From contig NZ_FOUZ01000005.1 in NCBI RefSeq assembly GCF_900115015.1, positions 177,035 to 241,034 on the forward strand: a stretch of DNA of 64,000 bases. The letters run 5' to 3'. The DNA is from Algoriella xinjiangensis (GTDB lineage: Bacteria > Bacteroidota > Bacteroidia > Flavobacteriales > Weeksellaceae). A program made the translations under genes and the position numbers. Below are positions 9,322-19,020 of this stretch, piece after piece. Each line of letters begins with the position of its first letter. The stretch's first letter is position 1. The notes under the pieces were generated by a model. That model saw only the letters and a program-made list of their open reading frames with translations, did not search any database and had not been told where the DNA came from.

Positions 9322-9738
9322 ATGGGATCTAGAAAAAGATTAAGTAACGAAAGAATCAAAGAAGCTAACAAACAGGTAGCTTCTGCGAAATTAAATAATG
9401 TTCCTACTTCTCCTCGTAAAATGAGGTTAGTTGTAGATATTATCCGTGGAGTTGAAATTCAAAAAGCTTTAGGTATTTTAAAATATACTAAAAATCATCC
9501 ATCTATTCGTTTAGAAAAATTGTTATTAAGCGCTATCGCTAACTGGCAAAACAAAAACGAAGGAGCAGATGTAGAAGAAGCTGGATTATATGTTAAGGAA
9601 ATCTCTGTTGACAGTGCAAAACAATTGAAAAGAATTCGTACTGCACCTCAAGGTAGAGCACATAGAATCAGAAAACGTTCAAACCATGTAACTTTGGTTT
9701 TAGGAACTAAAGAAGATAAACAAAAAGTACAAGATTAA
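9322..9738 (+). CDS. rplV: 50S ribosomal protein L22
   Basis: This 138-residue L22 has [18 protein letters not shown] near the N-terminus and the tunnel-lining hairpin [24 protein letters not shown], the usual site of macrolide-resistance mutations (none evident). It is slightly longer than E. coli L22 at the N-terminus. Spacing to rpsC is 4 bp. Confidence 0.98.
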   Translation: MGSRKRLSNERIKEANKQVASAKLNNVPTSPRKMRLVVDIIRGVEIQKALGILKYTKNHPSIRLEKLLLSAIANWQNKNEGADVEEAGLYVKEISVDSAKQLKRIRTAPQGRAHRIRKRSNHVTLVLGTKEDKQKVQD

Positions 9739-9742
9739 GAAT

Positions 9743-10465
9743 ATGGGACAGAAAACTAATCCAATCGGAAATCGTTTAGGAATCATCAGAGGATGGGATT
9801 CTAACTGGTACGGTGGAAATGATTACGGTGATAAGATTGCAGAAGACGCAAAAATTCGTACTTATTTAAGAGCGCGTTTATCTAAAGCCGGAGTTTCTCG
9901 TATTTACATCGATCGTACTTTAAAATTAGTTACAGTTACTGTAACTACTGCTCGTCCAGGTATCATTATTGGTAAAGGTGGACAAGAAGTTGACAAATTA
10001 AAAGAAGAATTAAAGAAAATCACTGGTAAAGAGGTTCAAATTAATATCTTTGAAATTAAGAGACCAGAATTAGATGCAATCTTAGTAGGTGATAGTATCG
10101 CAAGACAAATAGAAAATCGTATTTCTTACCGTCGTGCAATCAAAATGGCTATAACGACTGCAATGAGAATGAACGCTGAAGGAATCAAAGTTCAAATCTC
10201 TGGTCGTTTAAACGGTGCAGAGATGGCACGTTCAGAAACTTATAAAGATGGACGTATTCCTTTGTCTACATTCCGTGCAGACATTGATTATCACATTTCA
10301 GAAGCTCACACAACTTACGGTCGTTTAGGGATCAAAGTTTGGGTTATGAAAGGTGAGGTATATGGTAAGAGAGAATTATCTCCTTTAGTTGGATTACAGA
10401 AGAAACAAAAGAAATCTGACAACGCAAGAAAGGGAGGTGAAAGATCTAATAATAGAAAGCGATAA
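9743..10465 (+). CDS. rpsC: 30S ribosomal protein S3
   Basis: This 240-residue S3 has an N-terminal KH domain with the GXXG loop in [14 protein letters not shown] and a C-terminal domain ending GERSNNRKR. It lines the mRNA entry channel with S4 and S5 and takes part in helicase activity. It follows rplV by 4 bp; rplP follows after 35 bp. Confidence 0.99.
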   Translation: MGQKTNPIGNRLGIIRGWDSNWYGGNDYGDKIAEDAKIRTYLRARLSKAGVSRIYIDRTLKLVTVTVTTARPGIIIGKGGQEVDKLKEELKKITGKEVQINIFEIKRPELDAILVGDSIARQIENRISYRRAIKMAITTAMRMNAEGIKVQISGRLNGAEMARSETYKDGRIPLSTFRADIDYHISEAHTTYGRLGIKVWVMKGEVYGKRELSPLVGLQKKQKKSDNARKGGERSNNRKR

Positions 10466-10500
10466 TTTAGTTTTAAACTAACATAAAGAATTAAGTAGAT

Positions 10501-10920
10501 ATGTTATCACCGAGAAGAGTAAAGTTTAGAAAAACCCAAAAAGGTAAGATGAAAGGAGTTTCTCACAGAGGAACTGAATTAGCTTACGGGACTTTCGGGA
10601 TTAAATCTTTAGACGAAGCATTTATAACAGCTCGTCAAATCGAGGCTGCTCGTATTGCAGCAACTCGTTGTATGAAGAGAGAAGGTCAATTATGGATTAA
10701 AATATTTCCAGATAAACCAATTACTAAGAAACCAGCAGAGGTACGTATGGGTAAAGGTAAAGGTGCACCAGAATATTGGGTAGCTCCTGTACAACCAGGT
10801 CGTATTTTATTCGAAGTAGGAGGTGTGCCATTAGAGGTTGCTACTGAAGCATTGCGTTTAGCAGCTCAGAAATTACCTGTTAAGACTAGGTTTATCGTTG
10901 CACGTGATTTCCAAAATTAA
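10501..10920 (+). CDS. rplP: 50S ribosomal protein L16
   Basis: This 139-residue L16 begins [19 protein letters not shown] and contains the [20 protein letters not shown] block typical of the family. It helps position A-site tRNA and completes late 50S assembly. The gene sits between rpsC and rpmC as in other bacteria. Confidence 0.99.
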   Translation: MLSPRRVKFRKTQKGKMKGVSHRGTELAYGTFGIKSLDEAFITARQIEAARIAATRCMKREGQLWIKIFPDKPITKKPAEVRMGKGKGAPEYWVAPVQPGRILFEVGGVPLEVATEALRLAAQKLPVKTRFIVARDFQN

Positions 10921-10938
10921 TTAAAAAATTAAGAAAAA

Positions 10939-11127
10939 ATGAAAGCAGCAGATATTAGAAATCTAAGTGTAGAGGAGTTACAAGTAAAAATTACTGAAGA
11001 GCAAGCAAACTATGATCAATTAAAATTGACAAATGCAGTTTCTCCTGTGGCAAATCCAATCGGTATCAGACAATTACGTAAGACAATTGCTCGTTTGAAT
11101 ACCGTTTTAAACGAAAAAAAATCATAA
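10939..11127 (+). CDS. rpmC: 50S ribosomal protein L29
   Basis: This 62-residue helical-hairpin protein starts MKAADIRNLSVEELQVKI and includes NPIGIRQLRKTIARLNTVL. It lies at the tunnel exit next to L23. It is 18 bp after rplP and 16 bp before rpsQ. Confidence 0.97.
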   Translation: MKAADIRNLSVEELQVKITEEQANYDQLKLTNAVSPVANPIGIRQLRKTIARLNTVLNEKKS

Positions 11128-11143
11128 CAGCAATCTGTAACTG

Positions 11144-11398
11144 ATGGAAAGACAATTAAGAAAAGAAAGAGTAGGTTTAGTTACTTCAAACAAAATGGAA
11201 AAAACCATTGTTGTTGCTGAAACTAAAAAACAAAAGCACCCATTCTATGGGAAATTCGTTGTAAAAACGAAGAAATATACAGCGCACGACGAAACTAACG
11301 ACTGTAACGAAGGTGACACTGTGCGTATCATGGAAACTCGTCCTTTGTCTAAAAGCAAAAGATGGAGATTAGTAGAAATCATAGAAAGAGCTAAATAA
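11144..11398 (+). CDS. rpsQ: 30S ribosomal protein S17
   Basis: This 84-residue OB-fold protein has the signature [19 protein letters not shown] and [22 protein letters not shown]. It is a primary 16S binder of the 5' domain. The stop codon is 7 bp before rplN. Confidence 0.98.
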   Translation: MERQLRKERVGLVTSNKMEKTIVVAETKKQKHPFYGKFVVKTKKYTAHDETNDCNEGDTVRIMETRPLSKSKRWRLVEIIERAK

Positions 11399-11405
11399 TA
11401 AAGTT

Positions 11406-11774
11406 ATGTTACAACAAGAATCTAGATTAAAAGTTGCAGATAACACAGGAGCTCGTGAAGCATTAGTAATTCGCGTTTTAGGTGGTACTAAAAGAAGATA
11501 CGCATCAGTAGGTGACAAAATCGTTGTTGCTATTAAAGATGCAACTCCAAACGGAAACGTTAAAAAAGGTGCTGTATCAAAAGCTGTTGTAGTTAGAACT
11601 AAAAAAGAAGTTCGCAGAAAAGACGGTTCATATATCCGTTTCGACGATAATGCATGTGTATTATTGAACACTCAAGGAGAAATGCGTGGAACTCGTGTAT
11701 TCGGTCCAGTTGCTCGTGAGTTACGTGACAAGGAATATATGAAAATTGTATCATTAGCCCCAGAGGTATTATAA
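11406..11774 (+). CDS. rplN: 50S ribosomal protein L14
   Basis: This 122-residue L14 starts [20 protein letters not shown] and ends [10 protein letters not shown], both diagnostic. It lies at the subunit interface and contacts 16S helix 14. It is a mid-operon gene, 10 bp before rplX. Confidence 0.99.
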   Translation: MLQQESRLKVADNTGAREALVIRVLGGTKRRYASVGDKIVVAIKDATPNGNVKKGAVSKAVVVRTKKEVRRKDGSYIRFDDNACVLLNTQGEMRGTRVFGPVARELRDKEYMKIVSLAPEVL

Positions 11775-11784
11775 TCATAACAAC

Positions 11785-12099
11785 ATGGCAAAGTTAAAAA
11801 TAAAAAAAGGAGACAAAGTAGTCGTATTATCAGGTTCTCAAAAAGGACAAACTGGTACGGTATCACGCGTATTCCCTGACAAAGCTAAAGCTATCGTTGA
11901 AGGGGTTAATATCGCAAAAAAACGAGTAAAGCCAAGCGCACAAAATCCACAAGGTGGAATTGTAGAGAAAGAAGCTCAAATCTATTTATGCAAATTGGCT
12001 TTAGTAGATCCTGAAACAGGAAAAGCAACGAAAGTAGCGATCAAAGATCAGGATGGTAAAAAAGTAAGAATTGCTAAAAAATCGGGTAAAACCATTTAA
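11785..12099 (+). CDS. rplX: 50S ribosomal protein L24
   Basis: This 104-residue protein has an N-terminal KOW motif ([19 protein letters not shown]) and the [12 protein letters not shown] stretch. It is an assembly initiator of the 50S subunit. It is followed after 5 bp by rplE. Confidence 0.98.
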   Translation: MAKLKIKKGDKVVVLSGSQKGQTGTVSRVFPDKAKAIVEGVNIAKKRVKPSAQNPQGGIVEKEAQIYLCKLALVDPETGKATKVAIKDQDGKKVRIAKKSGKTI

Positions 12100-12104
12100 T
12101 AAAG

Positions 12105-12668
12105 ATGAGTACAACTACATACACACCTCGTCCGCAGGTTAAATATAAAGAAGAGATTGTAGCAGCTCTTAAAGAAGAGTTCGCTTACAAATCAATCATG
12201 CAAGTTCCTAAATTAGAGAAAATTGTTTTATCTCAAGGTTTAGGTGCTGCTACAGCTGATAAAAAAATCGTTGATTACGCTATCGAAGAGTTAGAATTAA
12301 TCACAGGTCAAAAAGCAGTTGCAACTATCTCTAAGAAAGATGAGGCAGCTTTCAAATTACGTAAAGGGATGCCAATTGGTGCAAAAGTAACTTTACGTGG
12401 TGAGAAAATGTACGAATTCTTAGACCGTTTAGTAGCATCAGCGTTACCACGTGTACGTGATTTTAACGGAGTATCTTCTACAGGTTTCGATGGTAGAGGT
12501 AACTATAACTTAGGTATTACAGAGCAAATTATCTTCCCAGAAATTAATATTGATAAAATCAAGAAAATCCAAGGTTTAGATATTACATTTGTAACTTCTG
12601 CGAATACAGATAAAGAAGCAAAAGCTTTATTATCTAAATTCGGATTACCATTCACTAAAGAAAAATAA
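12105..12668 (+). CDS. rplE: 50S ribosomal protein L5
   Basis: This 187-residue L5 binds 5S rRNA and contacts P-site tRNA. Recognised by [15 protein letters not shown], the [17 protein letters not shown] block and [20 protein letters not shown]. The ATG at 12105 gives a short N-terminal extension ([11 protein letters not shown]). rpsN starts 6 bp later. Confidence 0.99.
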   Translation: MSTTTYTPRPQVKYKEEIVAALKEEFAYKSIMQVPKLEKIVLSQGLGAATADKKIVDYAIEELELITGQKAVATISKKDEAAFKLRKGMPIGAKVTLRGEKMYEFLDRLVASALPRVRDFNGVSSTGFDGRGNYNLGITEQIIFPEINIDKIKKIQGLDITFVTSANTDKEAKALLSKFGLPFTKEK

Positions 12669-12674
12669 GAAGTC

Positions 12675-12944
12675 ATGGCTAAAGAATCAATGAAAGCGCG
12701 TGAGCGCAAAAGAGAAGCATTAGTTGCTAAGTATGCTGCGAAAAGAACTGCTTTATTAGAAGCTGGTGATTACGAAGCATTACAAAAATTACCTAAAAAC
12801 GCTTCACCAGTACGTTTACACAACCGTTGTAAATTAACTGGACGTCCAAGAGGATACATGAGAACTTTCGGGATCTCTCGTGTAACTTTCCGTGAGATGG
12901 CTAACGAAGGGTTAATCCCAGGTGTTAAAAAAGCGTCTTGGTAA
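12675..12944 (+). CDS. rpsN: 30S ribosomal protein S14 (zinc-free type)
   Basis: This 89-residue S14 is the long form without the CxxC zinc knuckle: [20 protein letters not shown], then [23 protein letters not shown]. It occupies the 30S head near the A site. It is the last gene of the second unit; a terminator hairpin begins about 20 bp after its stop, so rpsH is read from a separate promoter. Confidence 0.98.
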   Translation: MAKESMKARERKREALVAKYAAKRTALLEAGDYEALQKLPKNASPVRLHNRCKLTGRPRGYMRTFGISRVTFREMANEGLIPGVKKASW

Positions 12945-12966
12945 TTTACCAATCGCTAATCAATAT

Positions 12967-13005
12967 AAAAATCCTTACTCATTTAGTTGAGTAAGGATTT
13001 TTTTT
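12967..13005 (+). terminator. strong intrinsic terminator between rpsN and rpsH
   Basis: Arms with core ATCCTTACTC (12971-12980) and GAGTAAGGAT (12989-12998), extended by A/T pairs, enclose an 8-nt loop and are followed by a T run. It ends the rplC-rpsN unit inside what is normally the continuous spc operon. Confidence 0.92.
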
Positions 13006-13112
13006 ATAAGATGAAAACTAAAAAATAAATATCTAAATGGCGTTGTAACTGGGTTTCAATGGTATTTAATTATTTTATTTGCATTTATAGTTTTTATTTA
13101 AAAAATATGCAA

Positions 13113-13120
13113 TATATTTG
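13113..13120 (+). promoter_or_regulatory. -7 element of the rpsH unit (TATATTTG)
   Basis: TATATTTG matches TAnnTTTG. No TTG lies at the expected distance upstream, so only the -7 half is supported. It sits between the rpsN terminator and rpsH, where a new promoter is needed. Predicted leader is about 75 nt. Confidence 0.55.
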
Positions 13121-13121
13121 C

Positions 13122-13149
13122 AACCCAAATGCATAGTGCATTTTAGGTT
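13122..13149 (+). promoter_or_regulatory. hairpin in the rpsH leader
   Basis: AAATGC (13127-13132) pairs with GCATTT (13138-13143) around a 5-nt loop, and the flanks AACC (13122-13125) and GGTT (13146-13149) extend the stem across a small internal loop. The element would lie at the very 5' end of the transcript. S8 is an autoregulator in E. coli; a similar role here is conjecture. Confidence 0.4.
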
Positions 13150-13198
13150 AAAGTTTAATTTTAAAAGTAGGCTCTAAGGTCTATACTATAGAATTATT

Positions 13199-13600
13199 AT
13201 GTATACAGATCCAATTTCAGATTTTCTAACGCGTGTTAGAAATGCAATGATGGCAGGACACAAAGTTGTGGAAATCCCTGCATCAAAATTAAAAAAAGAA
13301 ATCACAAAAATTCTTTTTGAACAAGGTTATATCTTAAACTACAAGTTTGAAGGGCAAGATCAACCTCAAGGAACTATCAAAATCGCTTTAAAGTACGATA
13401 GAGTAACTAAAGAGCCAGCTATCCGTAAAATCAGAAGAGCTTCTTCTCCAGGTTTACGTCAATACTCTGGATCTAAAGATTTACCTCGTGTATTAAACGG
13501 TTTAGGTATTGCTATCATTTCAACTTCTAGAGGTGTTATGACAGACAAACAAGCTCGTCAAGAGAATGTAGGTGGTGAAGTTTTATGTTTTGTTTATTAA
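13199..13600 (+). CDS. rpsH: 30S ribosomal protein S8
   Basis: This 133-residue S8 begins MYTDPISDFLTRVRNAMMAG and ends with STSRGVMTDKQARQENVGGEVLCFVY, the conserved rRNA-binding C-terminus. It is a primary binder of the 16S central domain. It is the first gene of the third ribosomal unit, read from its own promoter. Confidence 0.99.
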   Translation: MYTDPISDFLTRVRNAMMAGHKVVEIPASKLKKEITKILFEQGYILNYKFEGQDQPQGTIKIALKYDRVTKEPAIRKIRRASSPGLRQYSGSKDLPRVLNGLGIAIISTSRGVMTDKQARQENVGGEVLCFVY

Positions 13601-13622
13601 TCTTTTAAAAAATTAAGAAATT

Positions 13623-14168
13623 ATGTCAAGAATAGGACAAGCCCAAATCAACATCCCTGCAGCAGCAACTGTTGAGTTTAAAGATAAAGTAGTTACTGTA
13701 AAAGGTAACAACATTACGATGACTAGAGAATTAAACGAAGGTTTTGATGTAAAAATCGAAGACGGAGTTTTAACTGTAGTACGTCCAGATGATGCTAAAA
13801 GCAACAAAGCTTTACATGGTTTATACCGTGCATTAATCAATAACATGATTATCGGTACAACTGAAGGTTTTAAAAAGCAATTAGAATTAGTTGGTGTTGG
13901 TTACAGAGCAACAAACCAAGGACAAAGATTAGATTTGTCATTAGGTTTCTCACACAACATTGTATTGGAATTACCAGAAGAAATTAAAGTAGAAACTTTA
14001 ACAGAAAAAGGTAAAAACCCAATCATTACATTATCATCTCACGATAATCAATTATTAGGAATGATTGTAGCTAAAATCCGTGCTTTCCGTAAGCCAGAGC
14101 CTTACAAAGGAAAAGGAATTAAGTTTGTTGGAGAAATTATTAGAAGAAAAGCAGGTAAATCTGCATAA
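13623..14168 (+). CDS. rplF: 50S ribosomal protein L6
   Basis: This 181-residue L6 has two tandem repeats of the L6 fold. It starts MSRIGQAQINIPAAATVEF and ends EPYKGKGIKFVGEIIRRKAGKSA, the signature. It lies near the factor-binding site. Spacing is 22 bp after rpsH. Confidence 0.99.
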   Translation: MSRIGQAQINIPAAATVEFKDKVVTVKGNNITMTRELNEGFDVKIEDGVLTVVRPDDAKSNKALHGLYRALINNMIIGTTEGFKKQLELVGVGYRATNQGQRLDLSLGFSHNIVLELPEEIKVETLTEKGKNPIITLSSHDNQLLGMIVAKIRAFRKPEPYKGKGIKFVGEIIRRKAGKSA

Positions 14169-14181
14169 AAATCATTGAAAA

Positions 14182-14535
14182 ATGGCATTATCTAAAGTAG
14201 AAAAAAGACAAAAAATAAAAAGACGCGTGCGTCGAAATATTTTCGGAACAGAAACTAAACCTCGTTTGTCAGTTTACCGTTCTAATAAAGAAATTTACGC
14301 TCAAATTATTGACGATAACAGTGGAGTAACTTTAGCTTCTGCATCATCTCGTGAAAAAGGTGTTTCTGTAGAAGGTACTAAATCTGATGTATCTGCATCT
14401 GTTGGTAAAGCGTTAGCTGCAAAAGCTGTTGCTAAAGGAATTGAAACTGTAGTTTTTGATCGTAACGGTTTCATATATCATGGTAGAATCAAAGCTTTAG
14501 CAGATGGTGCTAGAGAAGGTGGATTAAAATTCTAA
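14182..14535 (+). CDS. rplR: 50S ribosomal protein L18
   Basis: This 117-residue 5S-rRNA-binding protein carries [20 protein letters not shown] and [23 protein letters not shown]. It acts with L5 and 5S rRNA in the central protuberance. It lies 13 bp after rplF and 16 bp before rpsE. Confidence 0.98.
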   Translation: MALSKVEKRQKIKRRVRRNIFGTETKPRLSVYRSNKEIYAQIIDDNSGVTLASASSREKGVSVEGTKSDVSASVGKALAAKAVAKGIETVVFDRNGFIYHGRIKALADGAREGGLKF

Positions 14536-14551
14536 AAAAGAGAAAGAAATT

Positions 14552-15073
14552 ATGTTAGGATTTAAAAACGTAGAAAGAGTTAAGCCAACAGGATTAGATT
14601 TAAAAGATCGTTTAGTTGGAGTACAACGTGTTACTAAAGTAACAAAAGGAGGTAGAGCATTTGGTTTCTCTGCAATCGTAGTAGTTGGAGACGGTAATGG
14701 AGTAGTAGGTTTTGGATTAGGTAAATCTAAAGATGTAGCTTCTGCAATTGCAAAAGCAATCGAAGATGCTAAGAAAAACTTAGTACGTATTCCTTTATTC
14801 GGAAACACAATTCCTCATGAACAAGAAGCTCGTTTCGGTGGTGCGCAAGTATTTATCCGTCCTGCAGCAAAAGGTACAGGAGTTATTGCTGGTGGTACAG
14901 TACGTGCAGTATTAGAATCAGTTGGTGTACATGATGTATTATCAAAATCAAAAGGTTCTTCTAATCCTCACAATGCAGTAAAAGCTACATTCCGCGCTTT
15001 ATTAAGCTTACGTTCTGTAGAAACTATTGCACGTCAAAGAGGTATTTCAATAACTAAAGTATTCAACGGTTAA
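14552..15073 (+). CDS. rpsE: 30S ribosomal protein S5
   Basis: This 173-residue S5 contains the dsRBD-like N-terminal block ([21 protein letters not shown]) and the C-terminal [21 protein letters not shown] segment. It influences decoding accuracy and mRNA entry. Order rplR-rpsE-rpmD-rplO-secY is canonical. Confidence 0.99.
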   Translation: MLGFKNVERVKPTGLDLKDRLVGVQRVTKVTKGGRAFGFSAIVVVGDGNGVVGFGLGKSKDVASAIAKAIEDAKKNLVRIPLFGNTIPHEQEARFGGAQVFIRPAAKGTGVIAGGTVRAVLESVGVHDVLSKSKGSSNPHNAVKATFRALLSLRSVETIARQRGISITKVFNG

Positions 15074-15084
15074 AATATAGTATC

Positions 15085-15264
15085 ATGAGCAAAGTAAAAG
15101 TAAAACAAACACGTAGTGCTATCAACCGTGATAAATCTCAAAAAGCAACTTTAGTAGCTTTAGGATTAAAGAAATTGAATCAAGTTGTTGAGCACGAATC
15201 TACACCTCAAATTGAGGGTATGATCAGAAAAATTCAACACTTAGTAGTAGTAGAAAGAGCTTAA
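15085..15264 (+). CDS. rpmD: 50S ribosomal protein L30
   Basis: This short frame of 59 codons encodes MSKVKVKQTRSAINRDKSQK, then a region ending KIQHLVVVERA. The KVKQTRSAI start and the ATLVALGLKKLNQ helix are the L30 signature. It lies between rpsE (11 bp) and rplO (25 bp), exactly where L30 is expected. Confidence 0.97.
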   Translation: MSKVKVKQTRSAINRDKSQKATLVALGLKKLNQVVEHESTPQIEGMIRKIQHLVVVERA

Positions 15265-15289
15265 TCGCTAACCTTAAAAGATTTAAAAA

Positions 15290-15745
15290 ATGAATTTAAG
15301 TAATTTAAAACCAGCAGCTGGTTCAGTAAAAAATAAATTCCGTAAAGGTAGAGGTGAAGGTAGTGGAAACGGTTTGACAGCAGGTCGTGGACACAAAGGT
15401 GCTAAATCTCGTTCTGGATATTCTAGAAAAATCGGATTCGAAGGAGGTCAAATGCCTTTACAAAGACGTTTACCTAAATTTGGTTTCAAAAACATCAACA
15501 GAGTTGAGTACACAGGAATCAATTTAGATACAATTCAACAATTAGTTGATAACAACAAAATTACAGATACTCTTAACAAAGAAACATTAGTACAGTTAGG
15601 TTTAGCTCACAAAAACGCCTTAGTTAAAATCTTAGGTCGTGGTGAATTAACAGCTACAGTTAATGTTACTGCTGATAAATATACTCAAACAGCACAAGAA
15701 GCTATTGAGAAAGCAGGAGGTAAAGTAGAATTAATTAACGCTTAG
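15290..15745 (+). CDS. rplO: 50S ribosomal protein L15
   Basis: This 151-residue L15 shows the glycine-rich N-terminus with [20 protein letters not shown] and [18 protein letters not shown]. It is a late-assembly 50S protein. It lies 15 bp before secY, the usual coupling between ribosome and translocon genes. Confidence 0.98.
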   Translation: MNLSNLKPAAGSVKNKFRKGRGEGSGNGLTAGRGHKGAKSRSGYSRKIGFEGGQMPLQRRLPKFGFKNINRVEYTGINLDTIQQLVDNNKITDTLNKETLVQLGLAHKNALVKILGRGELTATVNVTADKYTQTAQEAIEKAGGKVELINA

Positions 15746-15760
15746 AAATTTTTTTTATAG

Positions 15761-17131
15761 ATGAAAGGGTTTATACAGACCATAAAAAATATCTGGAGCA
15801 TAAAAGAACTAAAGGATAAGTTACTTGTAACTATCCTTTTGTTATTGGTTTATAGATTCGGTTCTCATATACCACTTCCAGGTGTCGATATTAACGAAGT
15901 TAATCGTTTTATTGCAGACCAAGAAAATGCAAACTCAGGAATTTTAGGATTATTAAACTCTTTTACCGGAGGTTCTTTCAAAAGAGCTTCCGTATTTGCG
16001 TTAGGAATCATGCCTTATATCTCTGCTTCAATTGTTGTACAATTGATGGGATTAGCAGTACCTTACATCCAAAAACTACAAAAAGAAGGAGAAAGTGGAC
16101 GAAATAAAGTAAATCAAATCACAAGATGGTTAACAATTGGGATATGTTTGGTGCAAGCACCAGCCTACCTTACATTAGTAACCTCTCAGATTTTACCTTA
16201 TGACCCAACTTCATCGTATGCTATTTATGTAATTCCCCCAGCAAGCTTCTGGTTCTGGTTTCCATCAGTAATCATTTTGATTACAGGAACAATCTTTGCC
16301 ATGTGGATGGGAGAAAAAATTACTGACAAAGGTATCGGTAACGGAATATCAATCCTTATTATGGTTGGTATCTTAGCCGACTTACCAAAAGCAATATTTA
16401 ACGCATTTGAAGTTGACCCTTCAAATGGAATTTTCTTCTTGATAGAAATGTTAGGTTTAATCCTAGTTATTGCAATGTGTATTATGATTGTTGCAGCGGT
16501 TCGTAAAGTACCGGTACAATATGTAAGAAGAGCACAAACTTCTAGTAGTTCTTATATGAGATCAGTAACAGATTCTGTACGATCTTATATTCCTCTAAAA
16601 GTAAATGCAGCAGGTGTAATGCCTATTATCTTCGCACAAGCGATTATGTTTTTACCAGGAACATTAGCAAATTATTTTCTAGACGAAGCAAGTCCAGTAA
16701 AACAATTCTTCGCAAAAATGGCAGATCCATTTACGTGGGAATACAATTTGATCTTTGGTTTACTAATTATTATCTTTACCTATTTCTATACAGCGATCAC
16801 AATCCCTGTAAATCAAATGGCTGAAGACTTAAAAAGAAACGGAGGAATCATACCTGGAATCCGCCCTGGAAAAGAAACTGCAAATTATTTAGACGAAATT
16901 TTATCAAAAATTACGTTACCTGGAGCAATTTTACTAACTTTGCTTGCTGTTTTGCCAGCAATTGTAAAATTATTAGGTGTAGAACAAAGCTTGGCTATGT
17001 TCTTTGGAGGTACATCAATGTTAATTATGGTGGGCGTTATCTTAGATACTGTACAACAAATTAATACGTATTTATTAAATCACCGTTATGATGGTTTAAT
17101 GTCTTCAGGTAGAACTTCAAGAGATATCTAA
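15761..17131 (+). CDS. secY: preprotein translocase subunit SecY
   Basis: This 456-residue inner-membrane protein has ten predicted membrane spans. It forms the channel of the Sec translocon. Recognised by [13 protein letters not shown] near the start, a plug region [20 protein letters not shown], and the cytosolic loops containing KKNGG-like [15 protein letters not shown]. It feeds signal-peptide proteins, including those later handled by the type IX system. No adk or map gene separates it from infA. Confidence 0.98.
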   Translation: MKGFIQTIKNIWSIKELKDKLLVTILLLLVYRFGSHIPLPGVDINEVNRFIADQENANSGILGLLNSFTGGSFKRASVFALGIMPYISASIVVQLMGLAVPYIQKLQKEGESGRNKVNQITRWLTIGICLVQAPAYLTLVTSQILPYDPTSSYAIYVIPPASFWFWFPSVIILITGTIFAMWMGEKITDKGIGNGISILIMVGILADLPKAIFNAFEVDPSNGIFFLIEMLGLILVIAMCIMIVAAVRKVPVQYVRRAQTSSSSYMRSVTDSVRSYIPLKVNAAGVMPIIFAQAIMFLPGTLANYFLDEASPVKQFFAKMADPFTWEYNLIFGLLIIIFTYFYTAITIPVNQMAEDLKRNGGIIPGIRPGKETANYLDEILSKITLPGAILLTLLAVLPAIVKLLGVEQSLAMFFGGTSMLIMVGVILDTVQQINTYLLNHRYDGLMSSGRTSRDI

Positions 17132-17151
17132 TAAGATTTTTTAAAAGATTT

Positions 17152-17367
17152 ATGGCTAAACAAAAACATATTGAACAAGACGGTACGATTACAGAAGCAT
17201 TATCTAATGCAATGTTCCGTGTCGAATTAGAAAATGGACATGTTGTAACATGTAACATATCTGGTAAAATGCGTATGCATTACATCAAATTATTACCAGG
17301 TGATAGAGTGAAGATTGAGATGTCTCCTTACGATTTAACGAAAGGTAGAATATCTTATAGATACTAA
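17152..17367 (+). CDS. infA: translation initiation factor IF-1
   Basis: This 71-residue protein is a single S1/OB domain: [20 protein letters not shown], then [31 protein letters not shown]. It blocks the A site during initiation. It lies 20 bp after secY. A 76-bp gap with a strong hairpin separates it from rpmJ. Confidence 0.98.
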   Translation: MAKQKHIEQDGTITEALSNAMFRVELENGHVVTCNISGKMRMHYIKLLPGDRVKIEMSPYDLTKGRISYRY

Positions 17368-17387
17368 AAGATAAATTAACGACTGGT

Positions 17388-17420
17388 GGTAGAGTTAACG
17401 TTTTTGGCGTTAACTCTATC
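17388..17420 (+). promoter_or_regulatory. stable hairpin between infA and rpmJ
   Basis: TAGAGTTAACG (17390-17400) and CGTTAACTCTA (17408-17418) form a perfect 11-bp stem, extended by a G-U and a G-C pair, around a 7-nt loop. No T run follows, so it is not a standard terminator. An RNA-processing site, partial attenuator or binding site is possible. Confidence 0.6.
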
Positions 17421-17443
17421 GGATTATAAATAAATTTACAAAG

Positions 17444-17560
17444 ATGAAAATTAGAGCATCCATTAAAAAGAGAAGTGCTGACTGTAAAATTGTGCGTCGT
17501 AAAGGACGCTTGTATGTGATCAACAAAAAGAATCCTAAGTTTAAACAAAGACAAGGTTAA
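17444..17560 (+). CDS. rpmJ: 50S ribosomal protein L36 (zinc-free type)
   Basis: This 38-codon frame begins [20 protein letters not shown] and ends PKFKQRQG, the L36 signature. Of the zinc ligands of the C+ form only one cysteine remains (SADC in place of CxxC, Asn for the third Cys, Phe for the His), so this is a C- variant. It precedes rpsM by 12 bp, the standard order. Confidence 0.97.
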   Translation: MKIRASIKKRSADCKIVRRKGRLYVINKKNPKFKQRQG

Positions 17561-17572
17561 TTATTTAGAATT

Positions 17573-17950
17573 ATGGCAAGAATTTCAGGTGTAGATTTAC
17601 CTAAAAACAAAAGAGGTGTAATCGGACTTACATACATTTACGGGATCGGTAGAAGCAGTGCTTCTAAAATCTTAGCTGAGAATAATATCTCAGAGGATAA
17701 GAAAGTTAGCGAATGGACTGATGAAGAAATCAACGCAATCCGTGCATCGATCAATGAAACTTTCAAAGTAGAAGGTGAATTAAGATCGGAAATCCAATTA
17801 AACATCAAACGTTTAATGGATATCGGATGTCAAAGAGGTATTCGTCACAGATTAGGTTTACCATTACGTGGTCAAAGAACAAAAAATAACTCACGTACTA
17901 GAAAAGGTAAAAAGAAAACAGTTGCTAACAAGAAAAAAGCCACTAAATAA
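17573..17950 (+). CDS. rpsM: 30S ribosomal protein S13
   Basis: This 125-residue S13 begins [20 protein letters not shown] and ends in a basic tail after [17 protein letters not shown]. It contacts P-site tRNA and forms bridge B1 with L5. It is 10 bp before rpsK. Confidence 0.99.
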   Translation: MARISGVDLPKNKRGVIGLTYIYGIGRSSASKILAENNISEDKKVSEWTDEEINAIRASINETFKVEGELRSEIQLNIKRLMDIGCQRGIRHRLGLPLRGQRTKNNSRTRKGKKKTVANKKKATK

Positions 17951-17960
17951 TAAGTAGATC

Positions 17961-18350
17961 ATGGCAAAAAATCAGAAAGTAGTAAAGAAAAGAAAAGTAG
18001 TTGTTGAAGCTACTGGACAAGCTCATATTCAAGCATCATTTAACAATGTTATCGTTACTTTAACAAACAAAAATGGTGAAGTTATCTCTTGGTCTTCTGC
18101 AGGTAAAATGGGATTCCGTGGTTCTAAAAAGAACACGCCTTACGCTGCTCAAGTTGCCGCTCAAGATGCAGCTACAGTTGCATACGAAGCTGGCTTAAGA
18201 AGAGTAAAAGTATTCGTTAAAGGACCAGGTCAAGGTCGTGAATCTGCTATTAGAACTATTCATAATGGGGGTATTGAAGTTTCAGAAATTGTTGATGTAA
18301 CTCCACTTCCACATAACGGATGTCGTCCTCCTAAAAAGAGAAGAGTATAA
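17961..18350 (+). CDS. rpsK: 30S ribosomal protein S11
   Basis: This 129-residue S11 carries [19 protein letters not shown] and the C-terminal [18 protein letters not shown]. It lies on the platform near the E-site mRNA. Next is rpsD after 45 bp. Confidence 0.99.
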   Translation: MAKNQKVVKKRKVVVEATGQAHIQASFNNVIVTLTNKNGEVISWSSAGKMGFRGSKKNTPYAAQVAAQDAATVAYEAGLRRVKVFVKGPGQGRESAIRTIHNGGIEVSEIVDVTPLPHNGCRPPKKRRV

Positions 18351-18395
18351 TTCTTTTTCTCAATTTAATTATTTAATATTTAATAGTAATAAATC

Positions 18396-18998
18396 ATGGC
18401 AAGATATACAGGACCAAAAACAAAAATTGCAAGAAAATTTGGACAACCAATTTTCGGAGATGATAAATCTTTTGAAAAAAAGAAATATCCTCCAGGGCAA
18501 CACGGACCTAACAAAAGAAGAGCTAAAAAATCAGAATACGCTATTCAGTTATCTGAAAAACAAAAAGCGAAATATACTTACGGTATCTTAGAGAAACAAT
18601 TTGCAAACTTATACAAGAAAGCAAATGCATCTAAAGGAATTACAGGTGAAGTATTATTACAATTATGTGAATCTCGTTTAGACAACGTAGTTTACAGATT
18701 AGGTATTGCTAATTCTCGTAGCGGTGCTCGTCAATTAGTTTCTCACAAACACATCACTGTTAATGGAGAATTAGTTAACATTCCTTCATACCAATTAAAA
18801 GCTGGTGATGTTGTTGGAGTAAGAGCAAAGTCTAAATCTTTGACTCCTATTACAAGTTCATTACACGCTCGTAGAGAATACGATTGGTTAGTTTGGAACG
18901 ATGAGCAATTATCTGGTACATTTACAAAAGCTCCAGAAAGAGTTCAAATCCCAGAAGATATTAAAGAGCAATTAATCGTCGAGTTATATTCTAAATAA
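18396..18998 (+). CDS. rpsD: 30S ribosomal protein S4
   Basis: This 200-residue S4 has an N-terminal domain and a C-terminal S4 RNA-binding domain ([20 protein letters not shown], then [21 protein letters not shown]). It nucleates 30S assembly and in other bacteria represses this operon. It sits directly before rpoA. Confidence 0.99.
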   Translation: MARYTGPKTKIARKFGQPIFGDDKSFEKKKYPPGQHGPNKRRAKKSEYAIQLSEKQKAKYTYGILEKQFANLYKKANASKGITGEVLLQLCESRLDNVVYRLGIANSRSGARQLVSHKHITVNGELVNIPSYQLKAGDVVGVRAKSKSLTPITSSLHARREYDWLVWNDEQLSGTFTKAPERVQIPEDIKEQLIVELYSK

Positions 18999-19020
18999 AC
19001 CTTAAAATCAGACTAATAAA

